From NCBI GenBank assembly GCA_046593925.1, contig JBKJQN010000034.1, positions 1 to 52,929 on the forward strand: DNA of 52,929 nt, in the 5' to 3' direction. Made by a program: the position numbers and the translations under genes. The notes beneath the pieces were generated by a model. That model was not told the origin of the DNA. It saw only the letters and a program-made list of their open reading frames with translations, and ran no database searches. Source of the DNA: JAYVYM01 sp046593925. GTDB taxonomy: Bacteria > Actinomycetota > Actinomycetes > Mycobacteriales > SCTD01. Below are positions 44,472 to 52,929 of the stretch, one piece after another (within the stretch, counting starts at the first letter, position 1; each line of letters opens with the position of its first letter).

Positions 44472-44898
44472 CGTGCTGCCCGACTGTTCGCGGTCGGCCC
44501 GACCGGTCGGCCGCCCGTCGGTCACGACGGCCCCTGCGAGCCGCGCCACTCGCCCCCAGACGCGCGGGTACCGCCATCGGGGAAGCCGGACGGCCGCCGC
44601 CTCGTTGTGCGCACCTACACCGACGCGCACGTCCGGCAGGTGGCCTGCGACGACCTGCGGCCGCACCCGTGCACCCCGCTCCGGTGCCGGCTGCTGGGCC
44701 CGCGACCGACACGCGGCCAGACGGGCCGCCAGCCGACGGGCTGGGCGCCCCCCTGTCGGCCGCGGTCCCGGGGCACGAGCGCGGCCCGGGCTCGGCGTCG
44801 TGACCGCCCTTTCGTGACCCTCGTCACCCTGCGCCACAGGCGCCGCTAGCCTCCCTACATCCGTCCCACTCCGAGGACGTCCCGAACCGAGGAGCCCC
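44472..44898. other. 427-bp gap between upp and ppdK
   Basis: Nothing in this stretch looks like a conserved gene on either strand. It holds a GC-rich palindromic patch near the upp end (CGGTCGG and CCGACCG at 44491-44505), which may contribute to termination. At its far end TAGCCT (44848-44853) is a probable -10 box for ppdK, giving a 5' UTR of about 40 bases with CCGAGGAG as ribosome binding site. Confidence 0.5.
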
Positions 44899-47574
44899 GT
44901 GGTCAAGCTGGTCTACGACTTCTCCGAGGGTGGCAGGGACATGAAGGACCTGCTGGGAGGCAAGGGCGCCAACCTCGCCGAGATGACCGGCCTCGGCCTG
45001 CCCGTGCCACCCGGCTTCGTCATCACGACCGAGGCCTGCCGTGGCTACCTGGCAAGCGGCGACGTACCGGCCGAGCTGTCGGCCCAGGTCGACGAGCACC
45101 TCGCGGCGCTCGAGAAGCAGATGGACAAGCGCCTTGGTGACGCCGCGGACCCGCTGCTCGTCAGCGTCCGGTCCGGCGCCAAGTTCTCGATGCCCGGGAT
45201 GATGGACACCGTACTCAACATCGGGCTGAACGACGAGAGCGTCAAGGGTCTGGCCGAGCAGGCCGGCAGCGAGCGGTTCGCCTGGGACTCCTACCGCCGG
45301 CTGCTGCAGATGTTCGGCAAGACGGTGCTCGGGGTCGAGGGATTCGAGCGAGCCATCGACGAGGCCAAGCGCAGTAAGGGCGTACGCAGTGACCTCGAGC
45401 TCGACCAGCACGACCTGCGCACGCTCGTCGACCGGTTCAAGGAGCTGGTGCAGGCACACACTGGCGAGCCGTTCCCGCAGGACCCGCGGGTGCAGATGGA
45501 CCTGGCGACGCGGGCCGTCTTCGACTCCTGGAACGGCGAGCGGGCCCGGCTGTACCGCCGGCAGGAGCGCATCCCCGCGGACCTCGGCACCGCCGTCACG
45601 ATCTGCTCGATGGTGTTCGGCAACCTCGGGATGGACTCCGGCACCGGCGTGGCCTTCACCCGCGACCCTGGCTCCGGGGCGCAGGGGGTGTATGGCGACT
45701 ACCTGCAGAACGCCCAGGGCGAGGACGTCGTGGCCGGCGTCCGCAACACCGTGCCGCTGGCTGACCTCGAGCAGTTCGACAGCGCTTCGTACGCCCAGCT
45801 CATGACCACGATGCGCACCCTGGAGGAGCACTACCGGGACCTCTGCGACATCGAGTTCACTATCGAGCGGGGCAAGCTGTGGATGCTGCAGACCCGGGTC
45901 GGCAAGCGCACCGCCGGCGCCGCGTTCCGGATCGCGACGCAGCTGGTCGACGAGGGGCTGATCAGCGAGGACGAGGCACTCGAGCGGGTGACCGGCGCCC
46001 AGCTGGCCAGGCTGATGTTCCCGGCCTTCGGCGCGGACGATGACGCCACGATGGGTCAGACGCTGCTCGGTAAGGGGATGGGCGCCTCCCCGGGCGCCGC
46101 GGTCGGCCGGGTCGTCTTCGACAGCCACACCGCCGTCGCCTGGGCGGCCCGCGGCGAGGACGTGGTGCTGGTACGGCGCGAGACCACCCCTGACGACCTC
46201 GCCGGGATGATCGCCGCGCAGGGCATCCTGACCAGTCGTGGCGGCAAGACCAGCCATGCGGCCGTCGTCGCACGCGGGATGGGCAAGACCTGCGTCTGCG
46301 GGGCCGAGGACCTCGAGGTGGACCTCGAGGCGCTGACCATCACCTCGCCCGACGGCACGGTGGTCAACGAAGGCGACGTGCTGTCGATCGACGGTACGAG
46401 CGGCAACGTCTTCCTCGGGGCCGTGCCCGTCCGCCCGAGCCCCGTCGTGCAGTACTTCGAGGGTGAGCTCGCCCCCGAGCAGGGTGACGACCTGGTGCAG
46501 GCCGTGCACCGGCTGGTCGGCCACGCCGACGCGGCCCGCCGGCTCGGCGTACGCGGCAATGCCGACAACGCCGAGGATGCCGAGCGGGCCCGGCGCTTCG
46601 GGGCGTCGGGCATCGGGCTGTGCCGCACCGAGCACATGTTCCTGGGTGAGCGCCGCCAGCTGGTCGAGGACCTGGTGCTCGCCGACGGCCATGACGAGCA
46701 GGCTGCGGCGCTCGACGCGCTGCTCCCCCTGCAGCGCGAGGACTTTCTCGGGATCCTGCGCGCGATGGACGGCCTGCCGGTCACGGTGCGCCTGCTCGAC
46801 CCGCCGCTGCACGAGTTCCTGCCCGACATCACCGAGCTGTCGGTCGAGATCGCGGTGGCCGAGGCGACCGGTCAGCCCGTCGACCCCAAGCGGCACCACC
46901 TGCTCGACGCCGTCCGCCGGCTGCACGAGAGCAACCCGATGATCGGCCTGCGCGGCGTACGACTCGGGCTGGTCATCCCCGGGCTGTTCGGCATGCAGGT
47001 GCGCGCGCTCGCCGAGGCCGCCAAGGCGCTGCGCGCCGAAGGCCTGGACCCGCGGCCCGAGGTGATGGTGCCGCTTGTCGGCGCCGTGCAGGAGCTCGAG
47101 GTCGTCCGCGAGGAGGCCCTGCGCATCCTCGCCGACGTCGGGGTCGAGGCCCTCGTCGGCACCATGATCGAGATCCCGCGCGCGGCGCTGACGTCCGGGC
47201 AGATCGCCGAGGCCGCCGACTTCTTCTCCTTCGGCACCAACGACCTGACCCAGATGGGCTGGGGGTTCAGCCGTGACGACGTCGAGGCGTCGTTCTTCTC
47301 CCGCTACCTGGACCTGGGCATCTTCGGGGTCAGCCCGTTCGAGTCGATCGACCGGGACGGCGTCGGCCGGCTGGTCCGGCTGTCCGTGGCGGAGGGCCGG
47401 GCCGCCAAGCCCGACCTCAAGGTCGGTGTGTGCGGGGAGCACGGCGGTGACCCCGACAGCGTCCACTTCTTCCACGACGCCGGGCTCGACTACGTCTCCT
47501 GCTCGCCGTTCCGCGTGCCGGTGGCGCGCCTGGAGGCCGGCCGCGCCGCCGCCGCCGAGCGGACGACCGGCTAG
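44899..47574 (+). CDS. ppdK: Pyruvate, phosphate dikinase
   Basis: Converts pyruvate, ATP and phosphate to phosphoenolpyruvate, AMP and pyrophosphate, reversibly. The 891-residue enzyme has an N-terminal ATP-grasp domain (LLGGKGANLAEMTGLGLPVPPGFVIT split over the start), the phosphohistidine domain with His453 in GGKTSHAAVVARGMG, and the C-terminal TIM barrel with RTEHMF, FGTNDLTQM and catalytic Cys845 in GVCGEHGGDP. Full length. It could serve gluconeogenesis or glycolysis in either direction. Confidence 0.97.
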   Translation: MVKLVYDFSEGGRDMKDLLGGKGANLAEMTGLGLPVPPGFVITTEACRGYLASGDVPAELSAQVDEHLAALEKQMDKRLGDAADPLLVSVRSGAKFSMPGMMDTVLNIGLNDESVKGLAEQAGSERFAWDSYRRLLQMFGKTVLGVEGFERAIDEAKRSKGVRSDLELDQHDLRTLVDRFKELVQAHTGEPFPQDPRVQMDLATRAVFDSWNGERARLYRRQERIPADLGTAVTICSMVFGNLGMDSGTGVAFTRDPGSGAQGVYGDYLQNAQGEDVVAGVRNTVPLADLEQFDSASYAQLMTTMRTLEEHYRDLCDIEFTIERGKLWMLQTRVGKRTAGAAFRIATQLVDEGLISEDEALERVTGAQLARLMFPAFGADDDATMGQTLLGKGMGASPGAAVGRVVFDSHTAVAWAARGEDVVLVRRETTPDDLAGMIAAQGILTSRGGKTSHAAVVARGMGKTCVCGAEDLEVDLEALTITSPDGTVVNEGDVLSIDGTSGNVFLGAVPVRPSPVVQYFEGELAPEQGDDLVQAVHRLVGHADAARRLGVRGNADNAEDAERARRFGASGIGLCRTEHMFLGERRQLVEDLVLADGHDEQAAALDALLPLQREDFLGILRAMDGLPVTVRLLDPPLHEFLPDITELSVEIAVAEATGQPVDPKRHHLLDAVRRLHESNPMIGLRGVRLGLVIPGLFGMQVRALAEAAKALRAEGLDPRPEVMVPLVGAVQELEVVREEALRILADVGVEALVGTMIEIPRAALTSGQIAEAADFFSFGTNDLTQMGWGFSRDDVEASFFSRYLDLGIFGVSPFESIDRDGVGRLVRLSVAEGRAAKPDLKVGVCGEHGGDPDSVHFFHDAGLDYVSCSPFRVPVARLEAGRAAAAERTTG

Positions 47575-48201
47575 GTGCCGCTGCTCCTGCTGTCCAGGAC
47601 CTTCCGCCGGATGATCGCCCTGCTGTTGCTCGCTGTCCTCATCGTCGTCGGCGGCACCGCGGCCAGGATCTGGTGGGTCGCCCGGCAGGACGACCGGATG
47701 GCGAGCGACGTGATCGTCGTGCTCGGCGCGAGTCAGTACGACGGTCGCCCGAGCGCGGTCTTCGAGGCGCGGCTCGAGCACGCGAAGGCGCTGTACGACG
47801 CGGGCATCGCGCCACGGGTCGTCACCCTCGGCGGGTCCGCCCCCGGCGACCGGTTCACCGAGGCCGACGCCGGCCGGACGTATCTGATGGGTCGCGGGGT
47901 CAAGGACGTCGTCGCCGTCGGCGAGGGTCGTAACACCCTGCAGAGCCTGCAGGCCTTGGACCGCACGATGACCGCGAAAGGCTGGGGCAGCGCGGTGCTG
48001 GTCACCGACCCATGGCACTCGCTCCGCTCGCGGCGGATGGCCACCGACCTCGGCATCCGCGCCGTCACCTCGCCCACCCGGCAGGGTCCGTCGGTGCACA
48101 CCCGCGGCACCGAGGTGCGCTACATCGCGCGCGAGACGGCGGCGTACCTGTACTACCGGGTCTTCGGTCGCAGCAGCGACGGCGGCCCGAGCGCGGTGTA
48201 G
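47575..48201 (+). CDS. YdcF/SanA family (DUF218) membrane protein
   Basis: A 208-residue protein with one N-terminal membrane segment (MIALLLLAVLIVVGGTAARIWWV) and a DUF218 domain: VIVVLGASQYDGRPSAVFEARLEHAKALYDAG, TLGGSAPGDRFTEADAG, EGRNTLQSL, VTDPWHSLRSRRMATDLG. Members are linked to cell-envelope integrity, with unknown chemistry. GTG 47575 follows the ppdK stop directly; ATG 47611 is an alternative with the membrane helix still complete. Confidence 0.85.
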   Translation: MPLLLLSRTFRRMIALLLLAVLIVVGGTAARIWWVARQDDRMASDVIVVLGASQYDGRPSAVFEARLEHAKALYDAGIAPRVVTLGGSAPGDRFTEADAGRTYLMGRGVKDVVAVGEGRNTLQSLQALDRTMTAKGWGSAVLVTDPWHSLRSRRMATDLGIRAVTSPTRQGPSVHTRGTEVRYIARETAAYLYYRVFGRSSDGGPSAV

Positions 48202-48282
48202 CGGAAAACCGCGTGACGGCCCGCCGCGCGAGCCGTAGCGTCCAGGTGCGAGGGCTACGACCGCGGGAGATGGGGGACGGCC

Positions 48283-48327
48283 ATGACAGCACCGACGAGT
48301 TCCGACGCCCCTGTCCGGGCGGCCTGA
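48283..48327 (+). CDS. Possible 14-residue leader peptide before rsgA
   Basis: ATG 48283 with GGGGGAC 4-10 bases upstream opens MTAPTSSDAPVRAA and stops at 48325-48327, 38 bases before the chosen rsgA start. It could be a translated leader; a TAGCGT box at 48236-48241 could start the transcript. No homology is recognised. Confidence 0.25.
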   Translation: MTAPTSSDAPVRAA

Positions 48328-48365
48328 CGCTGCTGCGTGGGCCGCCGTGCTGGAAAGGCCCTCCC

Positions 48366-49358
48366 GTGCACCTGTCCGACCCTTCCACGTCCGCTCCCGC
48401 ACGAGCCCGGATCGCCCGCGTCGATCGCGGTGGCTACGTCGTCCTCACCCCCGCCGGCCCGCTCCGGCTGCCCGCGCTGCCGCCACCCGCCGACGAGCGG
48501 GAGACCCCGACGGTCGGCGACTGGCTGACCCTCCAGGACGAGGTCGCCGTCGCACGGCTGCCCCGCACCTCACTGCTGGCCCGAGGTGCGGCGTCCGGGA
48601 GCAGCGCCGTGCAGCCGCTGGCGGCGAACGTGGACGTGGTGCTCGTCTGCGCCGGGCTGCACGGCTCGCTGCCGGTGCGGCGGATCGAACGGCTGCTGAT
48701 GCTGGCCTGGGAAAGCGGTGCCATCCCGGTGCTCGTGCTCACCAAAGCCGACCTGTGCGCCGACCCGGACGCTGCCGTGGGGCGGGCCCGCGGGCACGCC
48801 CCCGGCGTCGATGTTGTCGTGGTGTCCGCGGCGGCCGGTGACACGGCCGCCCTCGACCCGTACACCGGGGCGGGGACGACCATCGTCCTGTTGGGCGCGT
48901 CGGGGGCGGGTAAGTCGACCCTGGTCAACGCGCTCGCCGGCGCCGAGCTGATGGCCACCGGCGACCTGCGTCAGGTCGATGGCAAGGGCCGGCACACCAC
49001 CAGCCACCGCGAGCTGTTCGTGCTGCCTTCCGGAGCCGTCGTCATCGACACGCCGGGCCTGCGCGCGGTTGCCCTGCAGGGCGGCGACGAGGCGCTCGCG
49101 CGGGCCTTTGCGGACGTCGAGGACCTTGCGGTGGCCTGCCGATACGCCGACTGCGCGCACATCGGTGAGCCCGGCTGCGCGGTGCAGGCCAGCGTCGACG
49201 CCGGTGACCTGCCGGTGGCGCGGGTCGACTCCTGGCGGCGCTTGCAACGCGAGCTGGCCTTCCAGGACCGCCGTCGGGATGCCCGGTTGCGCAGCCAGGA
49301 CAAGCAGCGCTGGAAGGCGATCAGCAAACAGCAGCGGGCCCGCGGCGGCCGCCCGTGA
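48366..49358 (+). CDS. rsgA: Ribosome small subunit-dependent GTPase RsgA
   Basis: Circularly permuted GTPase for late 30S maturation, 330 residues from this start. OB-fold N-terminus (RIARVDRGGYVVLTP), G4 TKAD, G1 GASGAGKST at 177-185, G3 DTPG and a C-terminal zinc site (CRYADCAHIGEPGC). GTG 48366 has a GGAAAGG ribosome binding site. The frame is open further upstream, to a GTG at 48246 only 4 bases after TAGCGT, so a longer form with 40 extra residues is possible. Confidence 0.93.
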   Translation: MHLSDPSTSAPARARIARVDRGGYVVLTPAGPLRLPALPPPADERETPTVGDWLTLQDEVAVARLPRTSLLARGAASGSSAVQPLAANVDVVLVCAGLHGSLPVRRIERLLMLAWESGAIPVLVLTKADLCADPDAAVGRARGHAPGVDVVVVSAAAGDTAALDPYTGAGTTIVLLGASGAGKSTLVNALAGAELMATGDLRQVDGKGRHTTSHRELFVLPSGAVVIDTPGLRAVALQGGDEALARAFADVEDLAVACRYADCAHIGEPGCAVQASVDAGDLPVARVDSWRRLQRELAFQDRRRDARLRSQDKQRWKAISKQQRARGGRP

Positions 49359-49366
49359 CACCGCCC

Positions 49367-49382
49367 TAGGCTGGAAGGTGTG
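49367..49382 (+). promoter_or_regulatory. Leaderless-type -10 box of dgt
   Basis: TAGGCT at 49367-49372, 7 bases before GTG 49380. Confidence 0.6.
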
Positions 49383-50582
49383 ACGTACGCCGACGCCGAC
49401 CGCGAGCGCCTGGTCGGCGGGCCGGAGCGCAGCGGACGCGGCGCCTTCCAGCGCGACCGGGCGCGGGTGCTGCACTCCGGTGCGTTGCGCCGCCTCGCCG
49501 GCAAGACCCAGGTGGTCGAGCCGATCGGGCCGTCGTCCGCGGCCCCGCGGACCCGCCTGACGCACTCCCTGGAGTGCGCGCAGGTCGGCCGCGAGCTGGG
49601 GGCGGTCCTGGGCTGTGACCCCGACCTGGTCGACGCCGCCTGCCTCGCCCATGACCTCGGCCACCCGCCGTACGGCCACAACGGCGAGACCGCCCTGGAT
49701 GAGGCGGCGCAGGCATGCGGTGGCTTCGAGGGCAACGCGCAGTCGCTGCGGGTGCTCACCCGGCTCGAGGTCAAGGTGCCCGGCGCCGGCCTGGACCTGA
49801 CCCGGGCCGCCCTGGACGCGGCGACGAAGTACCCGTGGCCGCGCGGGTCGGGCTGCCTCAAGTACGGCGTGTACGACGACGATCTGCCGGTGTTCGCCTG
49901 GCTCCGCGACGGAGCCCCCGACGGGGTGCGCTGCCTGGAGTCACAGGTGATGGACTGGGCGGACGACGTGGCGTACTCCGTACATGACCTCGAGGACGGC
50001 GTCCTGGCCGGGCTGGTCAGGCTCGAGGACCTCGCCGACCCCCAGGAGCGCGAGGAGCTGGCCGCGCTGGCCGCGCAGGTCTACAGCGACGACACCGCCG
50101 CCGACCTCCGCACGGTGCTGGACGACCTGTTGGCACGCCCGTCCTTCCCGCGGTCCTATGACGGCGGCTCGGCGAGCACCGCGGCGCTGAAGTCGTGCGC
50201 CAGCGAGCTGATCGGCCGGTTCTGCGTCGCGGCAGAGTCCGCGACCCGGCGGCGGTACGGCGACGGTCCGCTCACCCGCTACGCAGCCGGGCTGGTCGTC
50301 CCGCAGGTCGAGCGGGCCGAGTGCGCGCTGCTCAAGGCCGTCGCCGCGCGCTACGTGATGAGCCGGGCCGGCGCCCGCATGGCCCAGGCCCGCGAGCGCG
50401 ACGTGGTCCGCGAGCTCGTCGACGAGCTGTGTGCGCGCCCGCATGAGCTCGGCCCGCTCGCGGCCGAGGCCTGGGCCACCGCGGGTGACGACGGCGCGCG
50501 GTTGCGGGCGGTCGTGGACCAGGTGGCGAGCCTCACCGACGCCTCCGCTGCCCACCTGCACGCCCGGCTGATACCGACCTGA
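49380..50582 (+). CDS. dgt: dGTPase-like HD-domain triphosphohydrolase
   Basis: Deoxyguanosine triphosphate triphosphohydrolase family, 400 residues. Metal-binding HD residues occur in RTRLTHSLECAQVGRELG and CLAHDLGHPPYGHNGE, later SQVMDWADDVAYSVHDLEDG. N-terminal GRGAFQRDRARVLHSGALRRLAGKTQV is the conserved nucleotide-binding region. It usually precedes dnaG in actinobacteria, as here. Confidence 0.94.
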   Translation: MTYADADRERLVGGPERSGRGAFQRDRARVLHSGALRRLAGKTQVVEPIGPSSAAPRTRLTHSLECAQVGRELGAVLGCDPDLVDAACLAHDLGHPPYGHNGETALDEAAQACGGFEGNAQSLRVLTRLEVKVPGAGLDLTRAALDAATKYPWPRGSGCLKYGVYDDDLPVFAWLRDGAPDGVRCLESQVMDWADDVAYSVHDLEDGVLAGLVRLEDLADPQEREELAALAAQVYSDDTAADLRTVLDDLLARPSFPRSYDGGSASTAALKSCASELIGRFCVAAESATRRRYGDGPLTRYAAGLVVPQVERAECALLKAVAARYVMSRAGARMAQARERDVVRELVDELCARPHELGPLAAEAWATAGDDGARLRAVVDQVASLTDASAAHLHARLIPT

Positions 50583-50625
50583 CCGGACTGCTCCGGGTCC
50601 TGGCCCGGTGACCCCCTCGCGGCCG

Positions 50626-50631
50626 TAGGAT
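50626..50631 (+). promoter_or_regulatory. Probable -10 box of dnaG-rpoD
   Basis: TAGGAT at 50626-50631, followed by an untranslated leader of about 57 bases and a purine-rich ribosome binding site (GGGGGTGGGG, 50683-50692). Confidence 0.45.
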
Positions 50632-50693
50632 GGGCAGCGGCAGGTCCTGGACCCGGCTCGCCACGGCGGTCCGAGGGCGGACGGGGGTGGGGC

Positions 50694-52544
50694 GTGGCGG
50701 GACGGATCCGCGACGCTGACGTCGTCTTGGTCCGGGAGCGGGCCCGCATCGACGAGGTCATCGGCGAGCGCCTGCAGTTACGCCCGGCGGGCGGTGGCCG
50801 GCTGAAGGGCCTGTGCCCCTTCCACGACGAGAAGTCACCTTCGTTCAACGTCAACCCGGCGCTGGGCTTCTTCCACTGCTTCGGCTGCGGGGTCTCGGGT
50901 GATGTCATCACCTTCCTGCGCGACTCGGAGCACCTGACGTTCGTCGAGGCGGTGGAGATGCTGGCGGGCCGGTACGGCATCGTGCTGACCTACGAGCAGG
51001 GCTCCGCGGCGCCGGGACGCCAGAGCAGTCAGCGCACCCGGCTGGTGGAGGCCAACCGCGCCGCCGCGACCTTCTTCGCCGAGCAGCTCGGGAGCCCGGC
51101 CGCCGCCGCCGCCCGCACCTTCCTGGCCGAGCGTGGGTTCGACCGCGAGGCCGCGTCGACGTACGGCCTGGGGTTCGCGCCCGAGGGCTGGGACGTGCTG
51201 GTCAAGGCGCTGCGGGCGAAGGGGTTCTCCGCCGAGGAGCTGCTCGCGGCCGGGCTCGCCAGCCAGGGCCGGCAGGGTCCGATCGACCGGTTCCGGCACC
51301 GGCTGGTCTGGCCGATCCGCGACCTGACCGGTGAAGTCGTCGGGTTCGGCGCCCGCAAGCTGTCGACCGACCCCGGCGACGACAGCCCGAAGTACCTCAA
51401 CACCCCGGAGACCCCGCTCTACAAGAAGAGCCACGTCCTGTACGGCCTGGAGGCCGCCAAGAAGGAGATCGCCAAGCGCCGCCAGGCCGTCGTCGTGGAG
51501 GGCTACACCGACGTCATGGCCTGCCACCTGGCCGGCGTGCCGACGGCCGTCGCGACCTGCGGCACCGCGTTCGGCAGCGACCACATCGGCGCGCTGCGGC
51601 GACTGTTGATGGACTCGGGCGAGCTGCGCGGTGAGGTGGTGTTCCTGTTCGACGGCGACGCCGCCGGCCAGAAAGCCGCGCTCAAGGCGTTCGACAGCGA
51701 GCAGGAGTTCGTCACACAGACCTTCATCGCGGTCAGCCCGGGCGGCATGGACCCGTGTGAGCTGCGGCTCGCGCACGGTGACACCGCGGTCCGTGACCTC
51801 GTGGCCAGCCGGGTGCCGCTGGTGGAGTTCGCGCTGTCCTCCTTGATCGCCAAGTACGACCTGGAGACCGCCGAGGGCCGCGTCGGTGCGCTCGGTGCGG
51901 CCGCGCCGCTGGTCGCCAAGATCAAGGACCGGGCGCTGCGACCGGAGTACGCCCGTCGCCTCGCGGGTCGGCTCGGACTGGACGTCGAGGTCGTGCACGC
52001 CCGGGTCGCCGAGCTGACCGGGCAGCCGCGCGCACCCCGTCAGCGAGCCGCGGCGCCCCGGCCGGCCGCGGACAGCGCCGCGCTGGCCGTCGAGCGCGAG
52101 GCGGTGAAGCTCGCGGTGCAGCTGCCCGTGCTCGCGGCGCCGCTGTTCGATGCGATCGACGAGCAGGCCTGGACCGACGAGCAGCTGCGCAACGTGCGCG
52201 TGCTCATCGCCAAGGCCGGCGGCACGGCCGGCACCGCCGGCGGCGAGGCCTGGGTCGCCGCGCTGCGCGAAGCCGCCGACAACGAGTCCCTCCGAACGCT
52301 GGTGACCGTGCTGGCGGTCGAGCCGCTGCGCAGCGACGCCGAGCCCGACGGGCGCTACGCCGCCGCGGTGCTCAGCCGGCTGCAGGAGTTCGCGCTGAGC
52401 CGGCGGATTGCCGAGCTCAAGCCCCAGCTGCAACGGATCAACCCGGTCGAGGAGGCCGAGCGCTACGGCCGGGCCTTCGCCGAGTTGGTGCAGCTCGAGC
52501 AGACCGTACGCGCGCTGCGTGAGCGGGGAGCGGGGCAGCTGTGA
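50694..52544 (+). CDS. dnaG: DNA primase
   Basis: Makes RNA primers for replication, 616 residues. N-terminal CHC2 zinc finger with Cys41, His44, Cys62 and Cys65 (CPFHDEKSPSF, FHCFGCG), the catalytic core with VVVEGYTDVMACHLAG (TOPRIM glutamate, about 267) and FDGDAAGQKA at about 319, and a C-terminal DnaB-interaction part. GTG start. Its stop overlaps the sigma factor start (GTGA), a reduced form of the classic dnaG-rpoD operon. Confidence 0.97.
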   Translation: MAGRIRDADVVLVRERARIDEVIGERLQLRPAGGGRLKGLCPFHDEKSPSFNVNPALGFFHCFGCGVSGDVITFLRDSEHLTFVEAVEMLAGRYGIVLTYEQGSAAPGRQSSQRTRLVEANRAAATFFAEQLGSPAAAAARTFLAERGFDREAASTYGLGFAPEGWDVLVKALRAKGFSAEELLAAGLASQGRQGPIDRFRHRLVWPIRDLTGEVVGFGARKLSTDPGDDSPKYLNTPETPLYKKSHVLYGLEAAKKEIAKRRQAVVVEGYTDVMACHLAGVPTAVATCGTAFGSDHIGALRRLLMDSGELRGEVVFLFDGDAAGQKAALKAFDSEQEFVTQTFIAVSPGGMDPCELRLAHGDTAVRDLVASRVPLVEFALSSLIAKYDLETAEGRVGALGAAAPLVAKIKDRALRPEYARRLAGRLGLDVEVVHARVAELTGQPRAPRQRAAAPRPAADSAALAVEREAVKLAVQLPVLAAPLFDAIDEQAWTDEQLRNVRVLIAKAGGTAGTAGGEAWVAALREAADNESLRTLVTVLAVEPLRSDAEPDGRYAAAVLSRLQEFALSRRIAELKPQLQRINPVEEAERYGRAFAELVQLEQTVRALRERGAGQL

Positions 52545-52929
52545 GCCCCGAGCAGGCACGGTCCGTCGTCCACGCACCGGACCTGCCTGCTCCGCCCCTG
52601 CCCGCGAGCAGCCCGGAGGTGCATGAGCTGCTCGCCCGCGGGCGAGCAGCCGGGTCGCTGACCACCGAGGAGGTCGCCGCCGCCGTCGGAGCCGCGGAGC
52701 TGCCGCTGGAGCAGCTCGAAGCCGTCCTGAAGGCAGTCTCCGACGCCGGCATCGACGTCCTCGACGATGATGCGGGCGACGCCGAGGACGAGACCCGCGA
52801 GGCCCGGCTGGCCCGGCAGGAGGAGATCGACGCCCGTAACGCCCCGACCAGCGACCCGGTCCGGCTCTACCTCAAGGAGATCGGCAAGGTCGCCCTGCTC
52901 ACCGCGGAGCTGGAGGTCGACCTCGCGAA
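52541..52929 (+). CDS. rpoD: Principal RNA polymerase sigma factor RpoD, N-terminal part
   Basis: Partial: 129 codons before the window ends. A short Pro/Ala-rich start is followed by a region 1.1-like segment (ELLARGRAAGSLTTEEVAAAV, LEQLEAVLKAVSDAGIDVLDD), an acidic linker, and region 1.2 (SDPVRLYLKEIGKVALLTAE), which is diagnostic for sigma-70 group 1/2 factors. GTG overlaps the dnaG stop, so expression is coupled to primase. The long acidic extensions of some actinobacterial HrdB/SigA proteins are not seen. Confidence 0.9.
   Translation, partial: MSPEQARSVVHAPDLPAPPLPASSPEVHELLARGRAAGSLTTEEVAAAVGAAELPLEQLEAVLKAVSDAGIDVLDDDAGDAEDETREARLARQEEIDARNAPTSDPVRLYLKEIGKVALLTAELEVDLA

Noticed and set aside
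44491..44505. Inverted repeat CGGTCGG/CCGACCG as the upp terminator
   Set aside because: The arms are separated by a single base, so the full stem cannot form; only a shortened hairpin is possible.
44472..44898. Possible small genes between upp and ppdK on either strand
   Set aside because: Translations are Arg/Pro/Cys-rich without motifs, ribosome binding sites or boxes.
44824..48402. Long minus-strand open frame opposite ppdK and ydcF
   Set aside because: Same reason: ppdK and ydcF have all family motifs, and this frame has none.

Overview
The window is a stretch of chromosome from a high-GC Gram-positive bacterium of the Actinomycetota. Evidence is the very GC-rich sequence, heavy use of GTG starts, GTGA/ATGA stop-start overlaps, and marker genes: eukaryote-type single-chain GlyRS, the phoH-ybeY-CBS-era-recO-uppS block, HrcA with a CIRCE operator, and dnaG directly followed by an rpoD-type sigma gene. 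Almost everything is conserved housekeeping core. I cannot place the organism below class from the sequence alone. No tRNA, rRNA, CRISPR array or phage module was seen.

Layout. 1-13.8 kb: leuS (with an odd leader), degV-plsY, comEA-comEC, a decayed LamG-domain gene on the minus strand, holA plus a small membrane protein, rpsT (minus), then the three-gene set circularly permuted ATP-grasp / alpha-E / transglutaminase. 13.8-22.3 kb: lepA, an S9 peptidase, a membrane-anchored phosphodiester-glycosidase-like protein, a minus-strand pair (histidine phosphatase, PIG-L deacetylase), the wreck of a drrAB-type ABC exporter, hemW and a DUF4870 membrane protein. 22.5-31.8 kb: DEAD-box helicase, PucR-type regulator, a Tat-exported PHP-like phosphoesterase (minus), CIRCE-hrcA-dnaJ-rsmE, a DedA protein (minus), a secreted Ser/Thr/Pro-rich protein and a HIT protein. 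31.9-41.1 kb: phoH, ybeY, CBS-domain protein, a degenerate cytidine-deaminase-like protein, era, recO, uppS, an MMPL transporter, two tiny divergent genes and a Bcp peroxiredoxin. 41.2-52.9 kb: glyS, a DUF559/AbiEi-like gene inside an inverted-repeat-bounded segment, upp, ppdK, ydcF, rsgA, dgt, dnaG and the start of rpoD.

Three signals stand out. (1) About eighteen genes on both strands carry a YASNNT box (TAGCGT, TACGAT, CAGGGT and similar) exactly 5-7 bases before the start codon and have no Shine-Dalgarno, the signature of leaderless transcripts; in one place two such boxes overlap head to head between genes 18 bp apart. (2) The AbiEi/DUF559 gene sits in a 1,174-bp segment bounded by 29-bp inverted repeats (26/29 identical), each part of a larger palindromic array of a roughly 20-bp unit. 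This is the best candidate here for an undescribed, possibly mobile, system. (3) Two genes are caught in decay: a LamG gene with three frameshifts, and an ABC exporter operon reduced by a large internal deletion to about 120 codons.
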